In this document: positions 43,514 through 51,752 of the stretch, piece after piece | Layout of the letters: every line of letters begins with the position of its first letter | Numbering within the stretch: position 1 is the first letter of the stretch | DNA from: CAWUFC02 sp963921335 | Lineage (GTDB): Bacteria; Pseudomonadota; Gammaproteobacteria; Pseudomonadales; Halieaceae | NCBI GenBank assembly: GCA_963921335.3 | Contig: CAWUFC020000001.1 | Span: 1,550,001 to 1,614,000, forward strand | Direction: 5' to 3' | DNA length: 64,000 nucleotides | The notes under the pieces: generated by a model | Told to the model about the DNA's origin: nothing | Seen by the model: the letters and a program-made list of their open reading frames with translations, nothing else | The model's database searches: none | Translations under genes and position numbers: made by a program

Positions 43514-45091
43514 ATGTCTGAACTGAGCCGACAAATTGACGCCCGGCGTACCTTTGCCATCATCTCGCACCCGGATGCGGGCAAGACCACGATCACTGAA
43601 AAGCTGTTGCTGCTGGGTAACGCCATTCAGGTGGCGGGTACGGTCAAGGGTAAAAAAGGCCCACACGCCACCTCCGACTGGATGAGCATGGAGCAGGAGC
43701 GGGGTATTTCTGTGACCTCGTCGGTGATGCAGTTCCCCTGCCGCGAGCGCACCGTCAACTTGCTGGATACGCCGGGGCACGAGGATTTTTCTGAAGACAC
43801 TTATCGCACCCTGACCGCGGTGGACTCTGCATTGATGGTGATCGATGGTGCCAAGGGTGTGGAGGATCGCACCGTCAAGCTGATGAACGTCTGCCGGCTG
43901 CGGGATACGCCTATCATCAGTTTTGTTAACAAGATGGACCGGGATATCCGCGACCCGGTAGAACTGCTCGATGAGATTGAAGAGGTGCTCGATATCTGTG
44001 GGGCGCCTATTAACTGGCCTATTGGCATGGGCCAGCACTTCAAGGGCGTTTACAACCTTTACACGGATACCGTGCACGTGTTCCAACGGGGCTTTAATCA
44101 CAGCCTGCCGGAGGATCTGCGCATAGAGGGTCTGGACTCCGCCGAAGCGCGCGAATTGATCGGCGAGGACTACGAGGATTTCGTTGAAGAGATTGAGTTG
44201 GTGCGCGGCGCTAGCTACGAGTTTGAGCTGGAGGAATTTCTGGCGGGCAGGCTGACGCCGGTGTTCTTTGGCACGGCACTGGCCAATTTCGGTGTGCGCG
44301 AGATGCTCGATGATTTTGTGCAGTGGGCGCCCGCGCCGCTACCCCGGGAAAGCAAAGAGCGACCGGTTGCAGCCGATGAAGAAAAATTCAGCGGATTTGT
44401 ATTTAAAATCCAGGCCAATATGGATCCTCGCCACCGCGATCGGATTGCCTTTATGCGCGTGTGTTCCGGACAGTACAGCAAGGGCATGAAAATGCGCCAT
44501 GTACGTCTGGGTAAAGACGTCAAAATCGCAGATGCGGTGACATTCAAGGCGGGCGAGCGCGCAGTGGTGGAAGAGGCTGTTTCCGGCGATATTATCGGGC
44601 TGCACAATCACGGCACAATTCAGATTGGAGATACCTTCACTGGTGGCGAAGCACTGCAGTTCACCGGTATACCCCACTTCGCGCCAGAGTTGTTTAGACG
44701 CATTCGGCTCGCTGATCCGCTCAAGTCCAAACAGCTGCAGAAGGGCTTACAGCAGCTGTCAGAGGAGGGCTCTACCCAGGTGTTCGCCCCCATCAGCAAT
44801 ACCGATTTGATTGTCGGTGCGGTGGGGCAGCTACAGTTTGATGTGGTGGCCTTTCGCCTCAAGGACGAATACAAAGTTGAAGCGATCTATGAACCCGTGA
44901 ACGTCTACACGGCGCGTTGGGTCTACTGCGAGGATGAGCGCAAGCTCGAAGAATTCCGCAAAAAGGCTGCGGACCAACTCTCTGTTGACGGGGGCGGCTA
45001 CCTCACCTACCTGGCACCCACCCGCGTGAATCTAAATCTTATGGAAGAGCGGTGGCCCGACATTGATTTCCGCGCCACCCGGGAGCACTAG
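43514..45091 (+). CDS. prfC: Peptide chain release factor 3
   Basis: A 525-residue GTPase that removes RF1/RF2 from ribosomes after termination. G1 SHPDAGKTT, G3 LDTPGHEDF and G4 NKMDRD are visible, as is TVKGKKGPHATSDWMSMEQ in switch I. Length is standard. Single-gene unit, divergent from regB. Confidence 0.97.
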   Translation: MSELSRQIDARRTFAIISHPDAGKTTITEKLLLLGNAIQVAGTVKGKKGPHATSDWMSMEQERGISVTSSVMQFPCRERTVNLLDTPGHEDFSEDTYRTLTAVDSALMVIDGAKGVEDRTVKLMNVCRLRDTPIISFVNKMDRDIRDPVELLDEIEEVLDICGAPINWPIGMGQHFKGVYNLYTDTVHVFQRGFNHSLPEDLRIEGLDSAEARELIGEDYEDFVEEIELVRGASYEFELEEFLAGRLTPVFFGTALANFGVREMLDDFVQWAPAPLPRESKERPVAADEEKFSGFVFKIQANMDPRHRDRIAFMRVCSGQYSKGMKMRHVRLGKDVKIADAVTFKAGERAVVEEAVSGDIIGLHNHGTIQIGDTFTGGEALQFTGIPHFAPELFRRIRLADPLKSKQLQKGLQQLSEEGSTQVFAPISNTDLIVGAVGQLQFDVVAFRLKDEYKVEAIYEPVNVYTARWVYCEDERKLEEFRKKAADQLSVDGGGYLTYLAPTRVNLNLMEERWPDIDFRATREH

Positions 45092-45116
45092 CTAGCTGCG
45101 TTGCGATCGCATTGTT

Positions 45117-45176
45117 AAACAGAAGCTAAAACTGCTCATTTATCATCTTATAAACTCCGCGTTTTCGCTTCTGTTT
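45117..45176. repeat. 16-base imperfect inverted repeat with a 28-base centre
   Basis: AAACAGAAGCTAAAAC (45117-45132) pairs with GTTTTCGCTTCTGTTT (45161-45176) with a single mismatch. The centre contains TTTATCATCTTATAAA. It lies between the convergent prfC and glutathione peroxidase genes. It could act as a terminator for both, or be one copy of a dispersed intergenic repeat. No second copy was noticed in this window. Confidence 0.6.
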
Positions 45177-45229
45177 GCCGCGCGCTCGCTGCCTCGCTTA
45201 CGCTAGTCGCCTGGTCTATGACCGCGGGC

Positions 45230-45718
45230 TTAAGCGGGGAGCAGCGCTTCCAGTTCTGATTCCAGGTCCTCTGGCTTGGTTGCCGGGGCAAAGCGTTTGA
45301 CGACATTGCCGTCTGTATCCACCAGGAACTTGGTGAAATTCCATTTGATGCCCTTGGTGCCCAGCGCCCCCGGAGCCTCACTCTTCAAATGTTTGTACAG
45401 CGGGTCGGCGCCAGAGCCGTTGACCTCGATTTTGCCGAACATGGGAAAGCTCACGCCGTAGTTCAGCTGACAGAATTCCATGATCTCGTCATTGCTGCCC
45501 GGGTCCTGCTTGCCAAACTGGTTGCAGGGAAAACCAAGAATCTCAAAGCCGCGGTCCTTGTACTTCTCATACATGGTCTCCAGACCCTCGAACTGCGGGG
45601 TGAATCCGCACTTGGAGGCGGTGTTCACAATCAGCAGTACCTTACCTTTGTAATCCGCCAGTGAGCGATCATCGCCGCCGGGTGTTTTACAGGAGTAGTT
45701 GTGAATGCTGTCGGCCAT
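45230..45718 (-). CDS. Glutathione peroxidase-family protein
   Basis: A 162-residue peroxidase of the glutathione peroxidase fold with cysteine rather than selenocysteine. The active-site block NTASKCGFTPQFEGLE has catalytic Cys37, FPCNQFGKQ carries the Gln, and WNFTKFLVD the Trp. Such cysteine forms often use thioredoxin. Cytoplasmic, no signal peptide. The region between it and prfC holds a large inverted repeat. Confidence 0.95.
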   Translation of the reverse strand: MADSIHNYSCKTPGGDDRSLADYKGKVLLIVNTASKCGFTPQFEGLETMYEKYKDRGFEILGFPCNQFGKQDPGSNDEIMEFCQLNYGVSFPMFGKIEVNGSGADPLYKHLKSEAPGALGTKGIKWNFTKFLVDTDGNVVKRFAPATKPEDLESELEALLPA

Positions 45719-45774
45719 GGTGAGTCCTCTATCAAGTTTTGTTCAGGTTGTTACGCAACGCCGGGTCGGCTGGA

Positions 45775-46413
45775 CTACCCCTCCGGCCCACTAATGCCGT
45801 GAGAGGTAAAATCCACTAGTAACTCGATCACGGCTGCACTGTCTGTCTGTGCCAGGTCCTCCCTGAGCCAGCTGCGGGCTTCATTGGTCAAGTCGGCCAG
45901 CATCTGCAGCGTGGCGTGATTCGCCATTTCAAACTTGATATCCAGTGCCGCCTGAGACTGCAGTGGTTCCGCCGCGTAGAGTATTCGGGGATAGCGTGAG
46001 GTCACATGGCGGTAGCTTTTGCTGACCTCTTCCAATATTGGGCTGCGATCGGCGTAGAGCCTGGCGATCAGTCGCACATACCGCTGGCCGGCTTCGCCGG
46101 GAGACAGGGCCAGCTCCGCCAGCGGTTCGATCATCACGCGCATTAGCCCGCGCACGTTGGGCGGCTCTTTCTCCAGCTCGTCGAGCATTTGCTCGCGGGT
46201 CTGGTTCAGCTTGCCCATGTGGCGATTGATCAGCTCGCTGACGAGTACCTCGCGGCTGCCAAAATGGTAGTGCAGCACCCCGGGGCTGACCCCGGCGGTG
46301 GCGTTGATAGTACGCAGGGAAACCGCTTCAACGCCGCGCTCTGCAAACAGCTTTTCTGCGGCATCCAGAATCAGTTGCCGAGCCTCTCCCTTGACTGATT
46401 CCGCAGTGGCCAT
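45775..46413 (-). CDS. TetR-family regulator (fatty-acid desaturase-linked)
   Basis: A 212-residue regulator with an N-terminal TetR helix-turn-helix (VSLRTINATAGVSPGVLHYH near 31-50) and a variable ligand-binding domain. It lies 6 bases after the desaturase on the same strand, so it probably controls that gene. In Pseudomonas the comparable regulator DesT senses acyl-CoA saturation, so a similar role is inferred from context only. Confidence 0.9.
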   Translation of the reverse strand: MATAESVKGEARQLILDAAEKLFAERGVEAVSLRTINATAGVSPGVLHYHFGSREVLVSELINRHMGKLNQTREQMLDELEKEPPNVRGLMRVMIEPLAELALSPGEAGQRYVRLIARLYADRSPILEEVSKSYRHVTSRYPRILYAAEPLQSQAALDIKFEMANHATLQMLADLTNEARSWLREDLAQTDSAAVIELLVDFTSHGISGPEG

Positions 46414-46419
46414 TCAGGC

Positions 46420-47586
46420 TCAGGCGGCCTGCAACTGTGCCTGCAACAGGTTGAGGCGGCCGCACTGCAGCTTCAGGGAGTATTCCAGCCCTTTCAGACA
46501 GGAGCGGAAGCGAGCCTGGTCCCATTTGTCCTGTAGCTCTTGCTTCTTTTCTTCCAGAGCGCTGCCCAACTCACCCACACGGGCCTCGTATCGCTCAGCC
46601 TGCAGCTGCTTCCAGCGTGCCAGTGATTCGCTGAACAGTTGCAGCTCCCGTTCCAGGGACTCCCGCAAGGGCTCTGCCACGGTCTTGTTGCTCAGCGTGG
46701 CCTGGGCACGTTTAAGTTGCATGGCCACTTTGGCGCGCTGGATCTTGAAGTTAGGTACCCGCTTCAGGTCACTGGCCAGCCCCAGCCAGCTGCACAGGCT
46801 GATCAACCACTTGGTGGGATCCCACTGGTACCACCGAATGCCATTGCGATAGTCGGTTTGAAAGATGTGGTGGTAATTGTGATAGCCCTCACCGTAGGTC
46901 AGAACGGCCAGCAGGGTATTGTCACGCGCAGAATTCTCATCGGTGTAGGGCTGGCTCCCCCAGTAGTGGGCCAGTGAGTTGATGAAAAAGGTGGTGTGAT
47001 GATTAACCAGCAGACGCAGCAGGCCAACAATCAACAGAAATCCAATCGGGTCGCCATAGGCGAAACCCAACAGCAGTGGCAGAACTATATTCATTACCGC
47101 AGTGATGGCGACATAGTTGTTGTGTTGCCACATCACAATCGGATCATCCAAAAGATCCTGAGCGTTGCTGAAGTCCTGCTCATTGGTGGGATAGTCGCGC
47201 AGCATCCAGCCGATGTGTGAGAACCACAGGCCGCGCCCGGCGCTGTAGGGGTCGCGCTCGTTGTCATCCACATAGCGGTGGTGGCGACGGTGATCCGAGG
47301 CCCAGATCAGAATGCTGTTCTGTAGCGCACCCGCTCCCCAGAGCGCATAGAAAATCTTCAGGGGGGTGCTGGCTTTGTAGGACCGATGCGCCCACAGACG
47401 ATGAAAACCACCGGTGATCGAGAGCCCGTTCAGGTAGAGGAAGATCACGCCCCAAATCCAGGCCCAGCCCGAATAACCCTGATAGATACCCCAGGCGGGT
47501 ATGGCGAAGAGGGCAATAATGGGCAGCCCGATAAAAATCACGACGTTCAGTCTGTAGAGGGGCGGGAGATTTTTCTCAATACTCAT
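46420..47586 (-). CDS. Acyl-CoA delta-9 desaturase with C-terminal coiled coil
   Basis: A 388-residue membrane diiron desaturase of the stearoyl-CoA type. The three histidine boxes are HRLWAHRSY, DHRRHHRY and GYHNYHHIFQTDYRNG, with four membrane helices around them. The last about 100 residues form a long charged coiled coil rich in Glu, Lys, Gln and Leu (LERELQLFSESLARWKQLQ) that plain DesC enzymes lack. ATG 47586 was preferred to the TTG upstream. It is divergent from the MATE gene and followed by the TetR regulator. Confidence 0.93.
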   Translation of the reverse strand: MSIEKNLPPLYRLNVVIFIGLPIIALFAIPAWGIYQGYSGWAWIWGVIFLYLNGLSITGGFHRLWAHRSYKASTPLKIFYALWGAGALQNSILIWASDHRRHHRYVDDNERDPYSAGRGLWFSHIGWMLRDYPTNEQDFSNAQDLLDDPIVMWQHNNYVAITAVMNIVLPLLLGFAYGDPIGFLLIVGLLRLLVNHHTTFFINSLAHYWGSQPYTDENSARDNTLLAVLTYGEGYHNYHHIFQTDYRNGIRWYQWDPTKWLISLCSWLGLASDLKRVPNFKIQRAKVAMQLKRAQATLSNKTVAEPLRESLERELQLFSESLARWKQLQAERYEARVGELGSALEEKKQELQDKWDQARFRSCLKGLEYSLKLQCGRLNLLQAQLQAA

Positions 47587-47660
47587 TGAATCGGTCTGGT
47601 TGGGCAAATGGGAATGGGAAATGGTATAAGAGATGCCCCCTTATTGGTACCGTGATCGAG

Positions 47661-49043
47661 ATGTCAGATTCCCGGGCCGTGTTCACCCGCGGCTCTACCC
47701 TCAAGCACGTCATTAAAATGACCGCCGCCAGCACAGTGGGTTTGGTGGCGATGTTCACTGTCGACCTGGTGGACATGTATTTCCTCAGTCTGCTGGGGGA
47801 GCAGGAGTTGGCAGCCGCTGTGGGTTTTGGCGGCACTTTGCTGTTTTTCCTGACCGCCGTCAGTATCGGCCTTCAAATCGGCATGGGTGCGCTGGTGTCG
47901 CGGGCTGAGGGCGCCCATCAGCGCGAGCTGGCCGGTCGCTATTGCACCAACATCCTTGTTTTCAGCGGCCTCGTAGCGGCACTGATCAGCGGCGTGGCAT
48001 ATTTCAACCTGGAACCCCTACTGCGGTTTCTGGGCGCGGAGGGCAAAACCCTGCACTACGCCCTGCAATACAGCAGCATCATTATTCCCAACACGGCTAT
48101 TCTGGCTGTGGGCATGTGTGCCGCCAATGCGACGCGCGCGGTGGGCGATGCCAGGCGCTCCATGTACGCGACACTGGGTGGCAGTTTTGTTAACGCAGTG
48201 TTGGATCCCATCCTGATCTTTGGCCTGGGCTGGGGCATTGAAGGTGCGGCGGTGGCATCGGTAGTTTCGCGCTGGGCGCTCATGATTATCGCTTTTCACG
48301 CCATCTTTCATGTCCATAAACTGCCCAGACCCTCAACCTTTACCAGTCTGCGACAGGATCTGCCCAGTATTATGAAAGTCGCTGGTCCGGCTGTTTTGAC
48401 CAATCTGGCCACACCGATCGGCGGCAGCTTTGTCTTGAAGACCATGGCCCAGTACGGCGACAGTGCCGTCGCCGGTGCGGCGATTATCGGACGGGTGACG
48501 CCGGTGGCCTTCGCCGCAGTGTTTGCGCTTAGCGGTGCGATAGGCCCCATCATTGGCCAGAACGCCGGTGCAGGGCTTTACCACCGGGTGCGGCGCGCAC
48601 TGCTCGACGCCATGCTGTGTAATCTGATTTATATATTCCTGGTGTGGTTGATACTGTGGCTGTTGGTGGACGCCATAGTCGCGGCCTTCTCTGCCAGTGG
48701 TGAGGCTGCCGAGCTGATCCGTTTCTACATCAATTTTCTGGTCGGTGCCTTTCTCTTCAATGGCATGTTGTTTGTCGCCAACGCCAGCTTCAACAATCTT
48801 CACCGTGCTCATCTCGCCACCATTTTTAACTTCAGCCGCGCACTGTTGGGCACCATTCCCTGCGTTTATTTGGGTTCCCAGTGGTACGGGGCGCCCGGTG
48901 TGTTGGCCGGTGAGGCGGCTGGCGCTGTTCTGTTTGGCTGCCTCGCTCTCGTGGCAGTGCTCTGGCAGGTGCAGGTCCTGGGACGTCAGCACCAGAATCA
49001 GGCTCAACAAGCTGCGCTAGACCCGGCGGCTCCCTCTTCCTAA
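47661..49043 (+). CDS. MATE-family multidrug/sodium efflux protein
   Basis: A 460-residue protein with about twelve membrane helices in two symmetric halves, typical MATE transporters that export cationic drugs against sodium or proton flow. ATG 47661 (MSDSRAVFTRGSTLKHVI) was chosen over a long upstream leader. The helices are visible in VGLVAMFTVDLVDMYFLS and the second half GGSFVLKTMAQYGDSAVAGA. Divergent from the desaturase, followed 4 bases later by a small membrane protein gene. Confidence 0.93.
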   Translation: MSDSRAVFTRGSTLKHVIKMTAASTVGLVAMFTVDLVDMYFLSLLGEQELAAAVGFGGTLLFFLTAVSIGLQIGMGALVSRAEGAHQRELAGRYCTNILVFSGLVAALISGVAYFNLEPLLRFLGAEGKTLHYALQYSSIIIPNTAILAVGMCAANATRAVGDARRSMYATLGGSFVNAVLDPILIFGLGWGIEGAAVASVVSRWALMIIAFHAIFHVHKLPRPSTFTSLRQDLPSIMKVAGPAVLTNLATPIGGSFVLKTMAQYGDSAVAGAAIIGRVTPVAFAAVFALSGAIGPIIGQNAGAGLYHRVRRALLDAMLCNLIYIFLVWLILWLLVDAIVAAFSASGEAAELIRFYINFLVGAFLFNGMLFVANASFNNLHRAHLATIFNFSRALLGTIPCVYLGSQWYGAPGVLAGEAAGAVLFGCLALVAVLWQVQVLGRQHQNQAQQAALDPAAPSS

Positions 49044-49047
49044 ACTG

Positions 49048-49449
49048 ATGGCCATGAGTGATGAAATAACCGTGCAGACCAGCGACAGCGGTTGGCTGAA
49101 GCAGGTCGCCAGCGCCTATCGCGAGCGACGTAATGTCATTATTGTTGATGACGCCGGTGTTGGCATAGACCCGGAAAACCAGAGCTTGCTGGCCATGGGA
49201 CGACAGGCCGGTTTGGACCGCGCGCAGTGGGCCAGCGTGTTGATCTCGCTGGGTATGTCTGGTGCTGGTTTGTGGATGGTTGTCACCGCCATTGTCAGCC
49301 CTGAGCCGACCAGCAAGCTGGGCCTGTTGGTGATGGGTGGCTCTATTCTTATTTTCTCCGGCGGTTTTTCCGCCATTCGTATTCTTACCGATCACCGTCC
49401 CCCCAGTGTCGAGGTGACACCGCGGGGCATTCGACTGACCTGGGAGTAA
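49048..49449 (+). CDS. Small two-helix membrane protein, unknown
   Basis: A 133-residue protein: a polar N-terminal part (SDSGWLKQVASAYRERRNVI) and two membrane helices (VLISLGMSGAGLWMVVTAIV and LGLLVMGGSILIFSGGFSA) near 77-117. ATG 49048 or ATG 49054 may be the start. Four bases after the MATE gene and two before the hydroxyacid dehydrogenase, it likely belongs to the same transcript. No family recognised. Confidence 0.7.
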   Translation: MAMSDEITVQTSDSGWLKQVASAYRERRNVIIVDDAGVGIDPENQSLLAMGRQAGLDRAQWASVLISLGMSGAGLWMVVTAIVSPEPTSKLGLLVMGGSILIFSGGFSAIRILTDHRPPSVEVTPRGIRLTWE

Positions 49450-49451
49450 AC

Positions 49452-50552
49452 ATGTTGAAACTGCAGCTGTTACTGATTGGCCTGCTGGCCGTACCGTCCG
49501 CCTTCGCGCAGGATCTGCCGCCCATACTGCAGGGACTTGGCCTGCGAGAAGCGCCGGTGGCGTCCAGGGATCTGCCCGGTTGGAGCAAACCCGAAAAAGT
49601 GGTGATTCGCAATTTGTTTGGCAGCGATGTGGTGTCTCCGCTGCAACGGTTTGCTCCGGGTGTCACCCTGGTTTCAGCAGACACCCAGGAACAGGCGGTC
49701 AATGAAGTGGTAGATGCGGACGTTTACATCGGAACCTGCGAGGAAGAAGTTCTGGCAGCTGCTGGGCAACTGCACTGGCTGCAAACCTATTTTGCCGGTG
49801 TGGAAAGTTGTGTCAGCCAGCCCGCCCTCAAAGGCGGTCAGGTCGTGCTCAGTAATGGCCAGCGCCTGAGTTCCACCGCTATTGGCGATCACAGTATTGC
49901 CCTGATGATGGCGCTGGTGCGCGGGCTGGATGGCTACATCGGCCTGCAGGCCAAAGGTGACTGGCAGCGCGATGCGGTTCCCCAGGTACAGCGCTTTGGC
50001 GAGGTGTCTGGCCGTACCATTCTGGTGGTCGGTCTGGGAGGCATAGGTACACAGGTGGCCAAGCGAGCACACGCGCTGGGCATGACCGTTCTGGCCACAC
50101 GCGGCAGCCGTCGAGAAGGGCCTGATTATATTGAGTATGTGGGTCTTGCCCATGAGGCGATAGAACTGGCGGCAAAAGCTGATGTCGTGGTCAACGCGGC
50201 TCCGCTCACCCCTGCTACCCGGGGTATGTTCAACAAGGCATTCTTTGAGGCCATGCAATCACACGCCTATTTTGTCAGTGTGGGTCGCGGTGAAAGTACG
50301 GTGACTGATGACCTGGTGGCTGCGATCAAGAGCGGGCAGATCGCCGGAGCCGGTCTCGATGTAACCGACCCTGAACCGCTGCCCGCTGATCACGAGTTAT
50401 GGCAGACCCCACGGGTGATTATTTCGCCGCACATGGCCGCGATGTCGCCGGTGACATTCCAACGGATATTCACCCTGATCGGTGAAAACCTGCGTCGCTA
50501 TGTTGCCGGTGAGCCGTTGCTCAGTGTGGTGAATGTCGAGCGCGGTTACTGA
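49452..50552 (+). CDS. D-2-hydroxyacid dehydrogenase with a secretion signal
   Basis: A 366-residue NAD-dependent D-2-hydroxyacid dehydrogenase. The cofactor motif GLGGIGTQ is near 195, and the catalytic trio is intact: Arg in SVGRGES, Glu in DVTDPEP and His in ISPHMA. The N-terminus is a convincing Sec signal peptide (LKLQLLLIGLLAVPSAFAQ), so the protein is predicted to be exported, although such enzymes normally use cytoplasmic NAD. An additional N-terminal segment follows the signal. It ends overlapping the opposing DUF5329-like gene by 7 bases. Substrate and the physiological role outside the cytoplasm are unknown. Confidence 0.88.
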   Translation: MLKLQLLLIGLLAVPSAFAQDLPPILQGLGLREAPVASRDLPGWSKPEKVVIRNLFGSDVVSPLQRFAPGVTLVSADTQEQAVNEVVDADVYIGTCEEEVLAAAGQLHWLQTYFAGVESCVSQPALKGGQVVLSNGQRLSSTAIGDHSIALMMALVRGLDGYIGLQAKGDWQRDAVPQVQRFGEVSGRTILVVGLGGIGTQVAKRAHALGMTVLATRGSRREGPDYIEYVGLAHEAIELAAKADVVVNAAPLTPATRGMFNKAFFEAMQSHAYFVSVGRGESTVTDDLVAAIKSGQIAGAGLDVTDPEPLPADHELWQTPRVIISPHMAAMSPVTFQRIFTLIGENLRRYVAGEPLLSVVNVERGY

Positions 50553-50896
50553 GTTGTAGTGCGAATGCGATCAAGCTCAGCGTGCAACCAGTCGCCCGAC
50601 GTGATGCGCTGGCCATCGCAGATGGCGTGATATTTCTTGCCGGTCCAGCTGCTTTCACTAGCGAGTCGATCGATAAAGTGCTCGGTTTTTTTGACGTAGC
50701 GCTTGCCGTTTTTTAGTTTGAGCCGCATGTGAGCGGCGGCGCTCTGGGAGTCGTGCACCGTGCCGTTACGCTCAAAGTCACAGCCGCTATCGGCAACAAA
50801 ATTGATCAGTTGTTCGATCTCAGCATTCATATGCTCATCCGCATGTGCGGGCGCTGTCACGACGATCAACATCAGCAGAAAGATTTTGATGTTCAC
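50546..50896 (-). CDS. DUF5329-like small exported protein
   Basis: A 116-residue protein with a signal peptide (MNIKIFLLMLIVVTAPAHA) and a conserved-looking body: GCDFERNGTVHDSQSAAAHM and YHAICDGQRITSGDW. The Cys pair (GCDFE and AICDG) may form a disulfide. This resembles the YfeK/DUF5329 family of unknown function. It overlaps the exported nuclease-like gene by four bases (ATGA) and follows it. Confidence 0.8.
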   Translation of the reverse strand: MNIKIFLLMLIVVTAPAHADEHMNAEIEQLINFVADSGCDFERNGTVHDSQSAAAHMRLKLKNGKRYVKKTEHFIDRLASESSWTGKKYHAICDGQRITSGDWLHAELDRIRTTTQ

Positions 50897-51714
50897 TGCA
50901 GGGCCAGGGTTGCGAAAACGGGATTGTGGTCGGAGGTGGTGACTTCGACGCTGCCACTGCTGAGAACCTTGAGCCCACGCACGTAGATGTGGTCGAGTAC
51001 ATTGCCGAATACCTGGGTGCGGCGGTCATCGGGGTAGTCCAGGGGCATCAATGACAACTGCTCTGCCACAGCCTCTAGCGCGGCCATCCTGCCGTCGCTC
51101 CAGGTATTGAAGTCACCTGAAAAAATGACCGGCCCCGCGTGTTGCTCGATCAGGCGGGTTGCATCGTGAAGCTGCTGTGCAAGGGCGCTGCTGTTCAGTG
51201 TGAAGTTAACGCCATGAACATTAATAACCAGCAGGGCCTGCTCGTGGCCTTCAATGCGGTAGCGGCTGACGCTGGTTGCCTTGGGGCTGCCCAGCCAGGG
51301 TTCCATATGCGACAGGTTGCAATAGACCTGTGGCGGTACTCGGCTCACTGTCATCACCCCGGAGCGGTAATTGCTGGTAGTGTAGCCTGGTGCGAACACG
51401 GCATGGTAATCGCCCACCAGTTTTTCCCTTAACTGCGCTTCGAGAACTGCCTCCTGTAACAGTACCAGGTCACTGCCCGTGGCCAGGCGCTGCAGATCTT
51501 CAATCCAGCCGTCCCGGCTGGCCTTCTGGATATTCCAGTTGAGCATTCTTATGGAGTCTGCGTTCAGCCCCGGCAGTTGGGTGGCAGTGTCTGGCAGGGC
51601 ATTTTCCAGAGCGGTGCAATCTTGAGAACTGGCTGCTGCAGGGAACAATAGCAAGCCAAACGCTGCAACAAGCGCCCAGAAAAAAGCGGGCATCTGGATT
51701 GAGATACGAGCCAT
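50893..51714 (-). CDS. Exported endonuclease/exonuclease/phosphatase-family protein
   Basis: A 273-residue exported protein with the DNase I/phosphodiesterase fold. Signal peptide at residues 1-30, then LNWNIQKA (Asn), LLQEAVL (Glu metal ligand), FSGDFNTWSDG (Asp/Asn) and TSDHNPVF (Asp-His pair), a complete catalytic set. Substrate may be a nucleic acid, phosphoinositide-like lipid or sphingomyelin. ATG 51714 gives the signal peptide. Followed by the DUF5329-like gene with ATGA overlap, so the two may act together. Confidence 0.9.
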   Translation of the reverse strand: MARISIQMPAFFWALVAAFGLLLFPAAASSQDCTALENALPDTATQLPGLNADSIRMLNWNIQKASRDGWIEDLQRLATGSDLVLLQEAVLEAQLREKLVGDYHAVFAPGYTTSNYRSGVMTVSRVPPQVYCNLSHMEPWLGSPKATSVSRYRIEGHEQALLVINVHGVNFTLNSSALAQQLHDATRLIEQHAGPVIFSGDFNTWSDGRMAALEAVAEQLSLMPLDYPDDRRTQVFGNVLDHIYVRGLKVLSSGSVEVTTSDHNPVFATLALQ

Positions 51715-51752
51715 GCGTTTAGCGTAGCACAGCCCTTTCAGGGCCACGCCGG

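Noticed and set aside
44660..44675. GGTATACCCC as an operator inside prfC
   Set aside because: It lies in coding sequence and is explained by codons for Gly-Ile-Pro-His.
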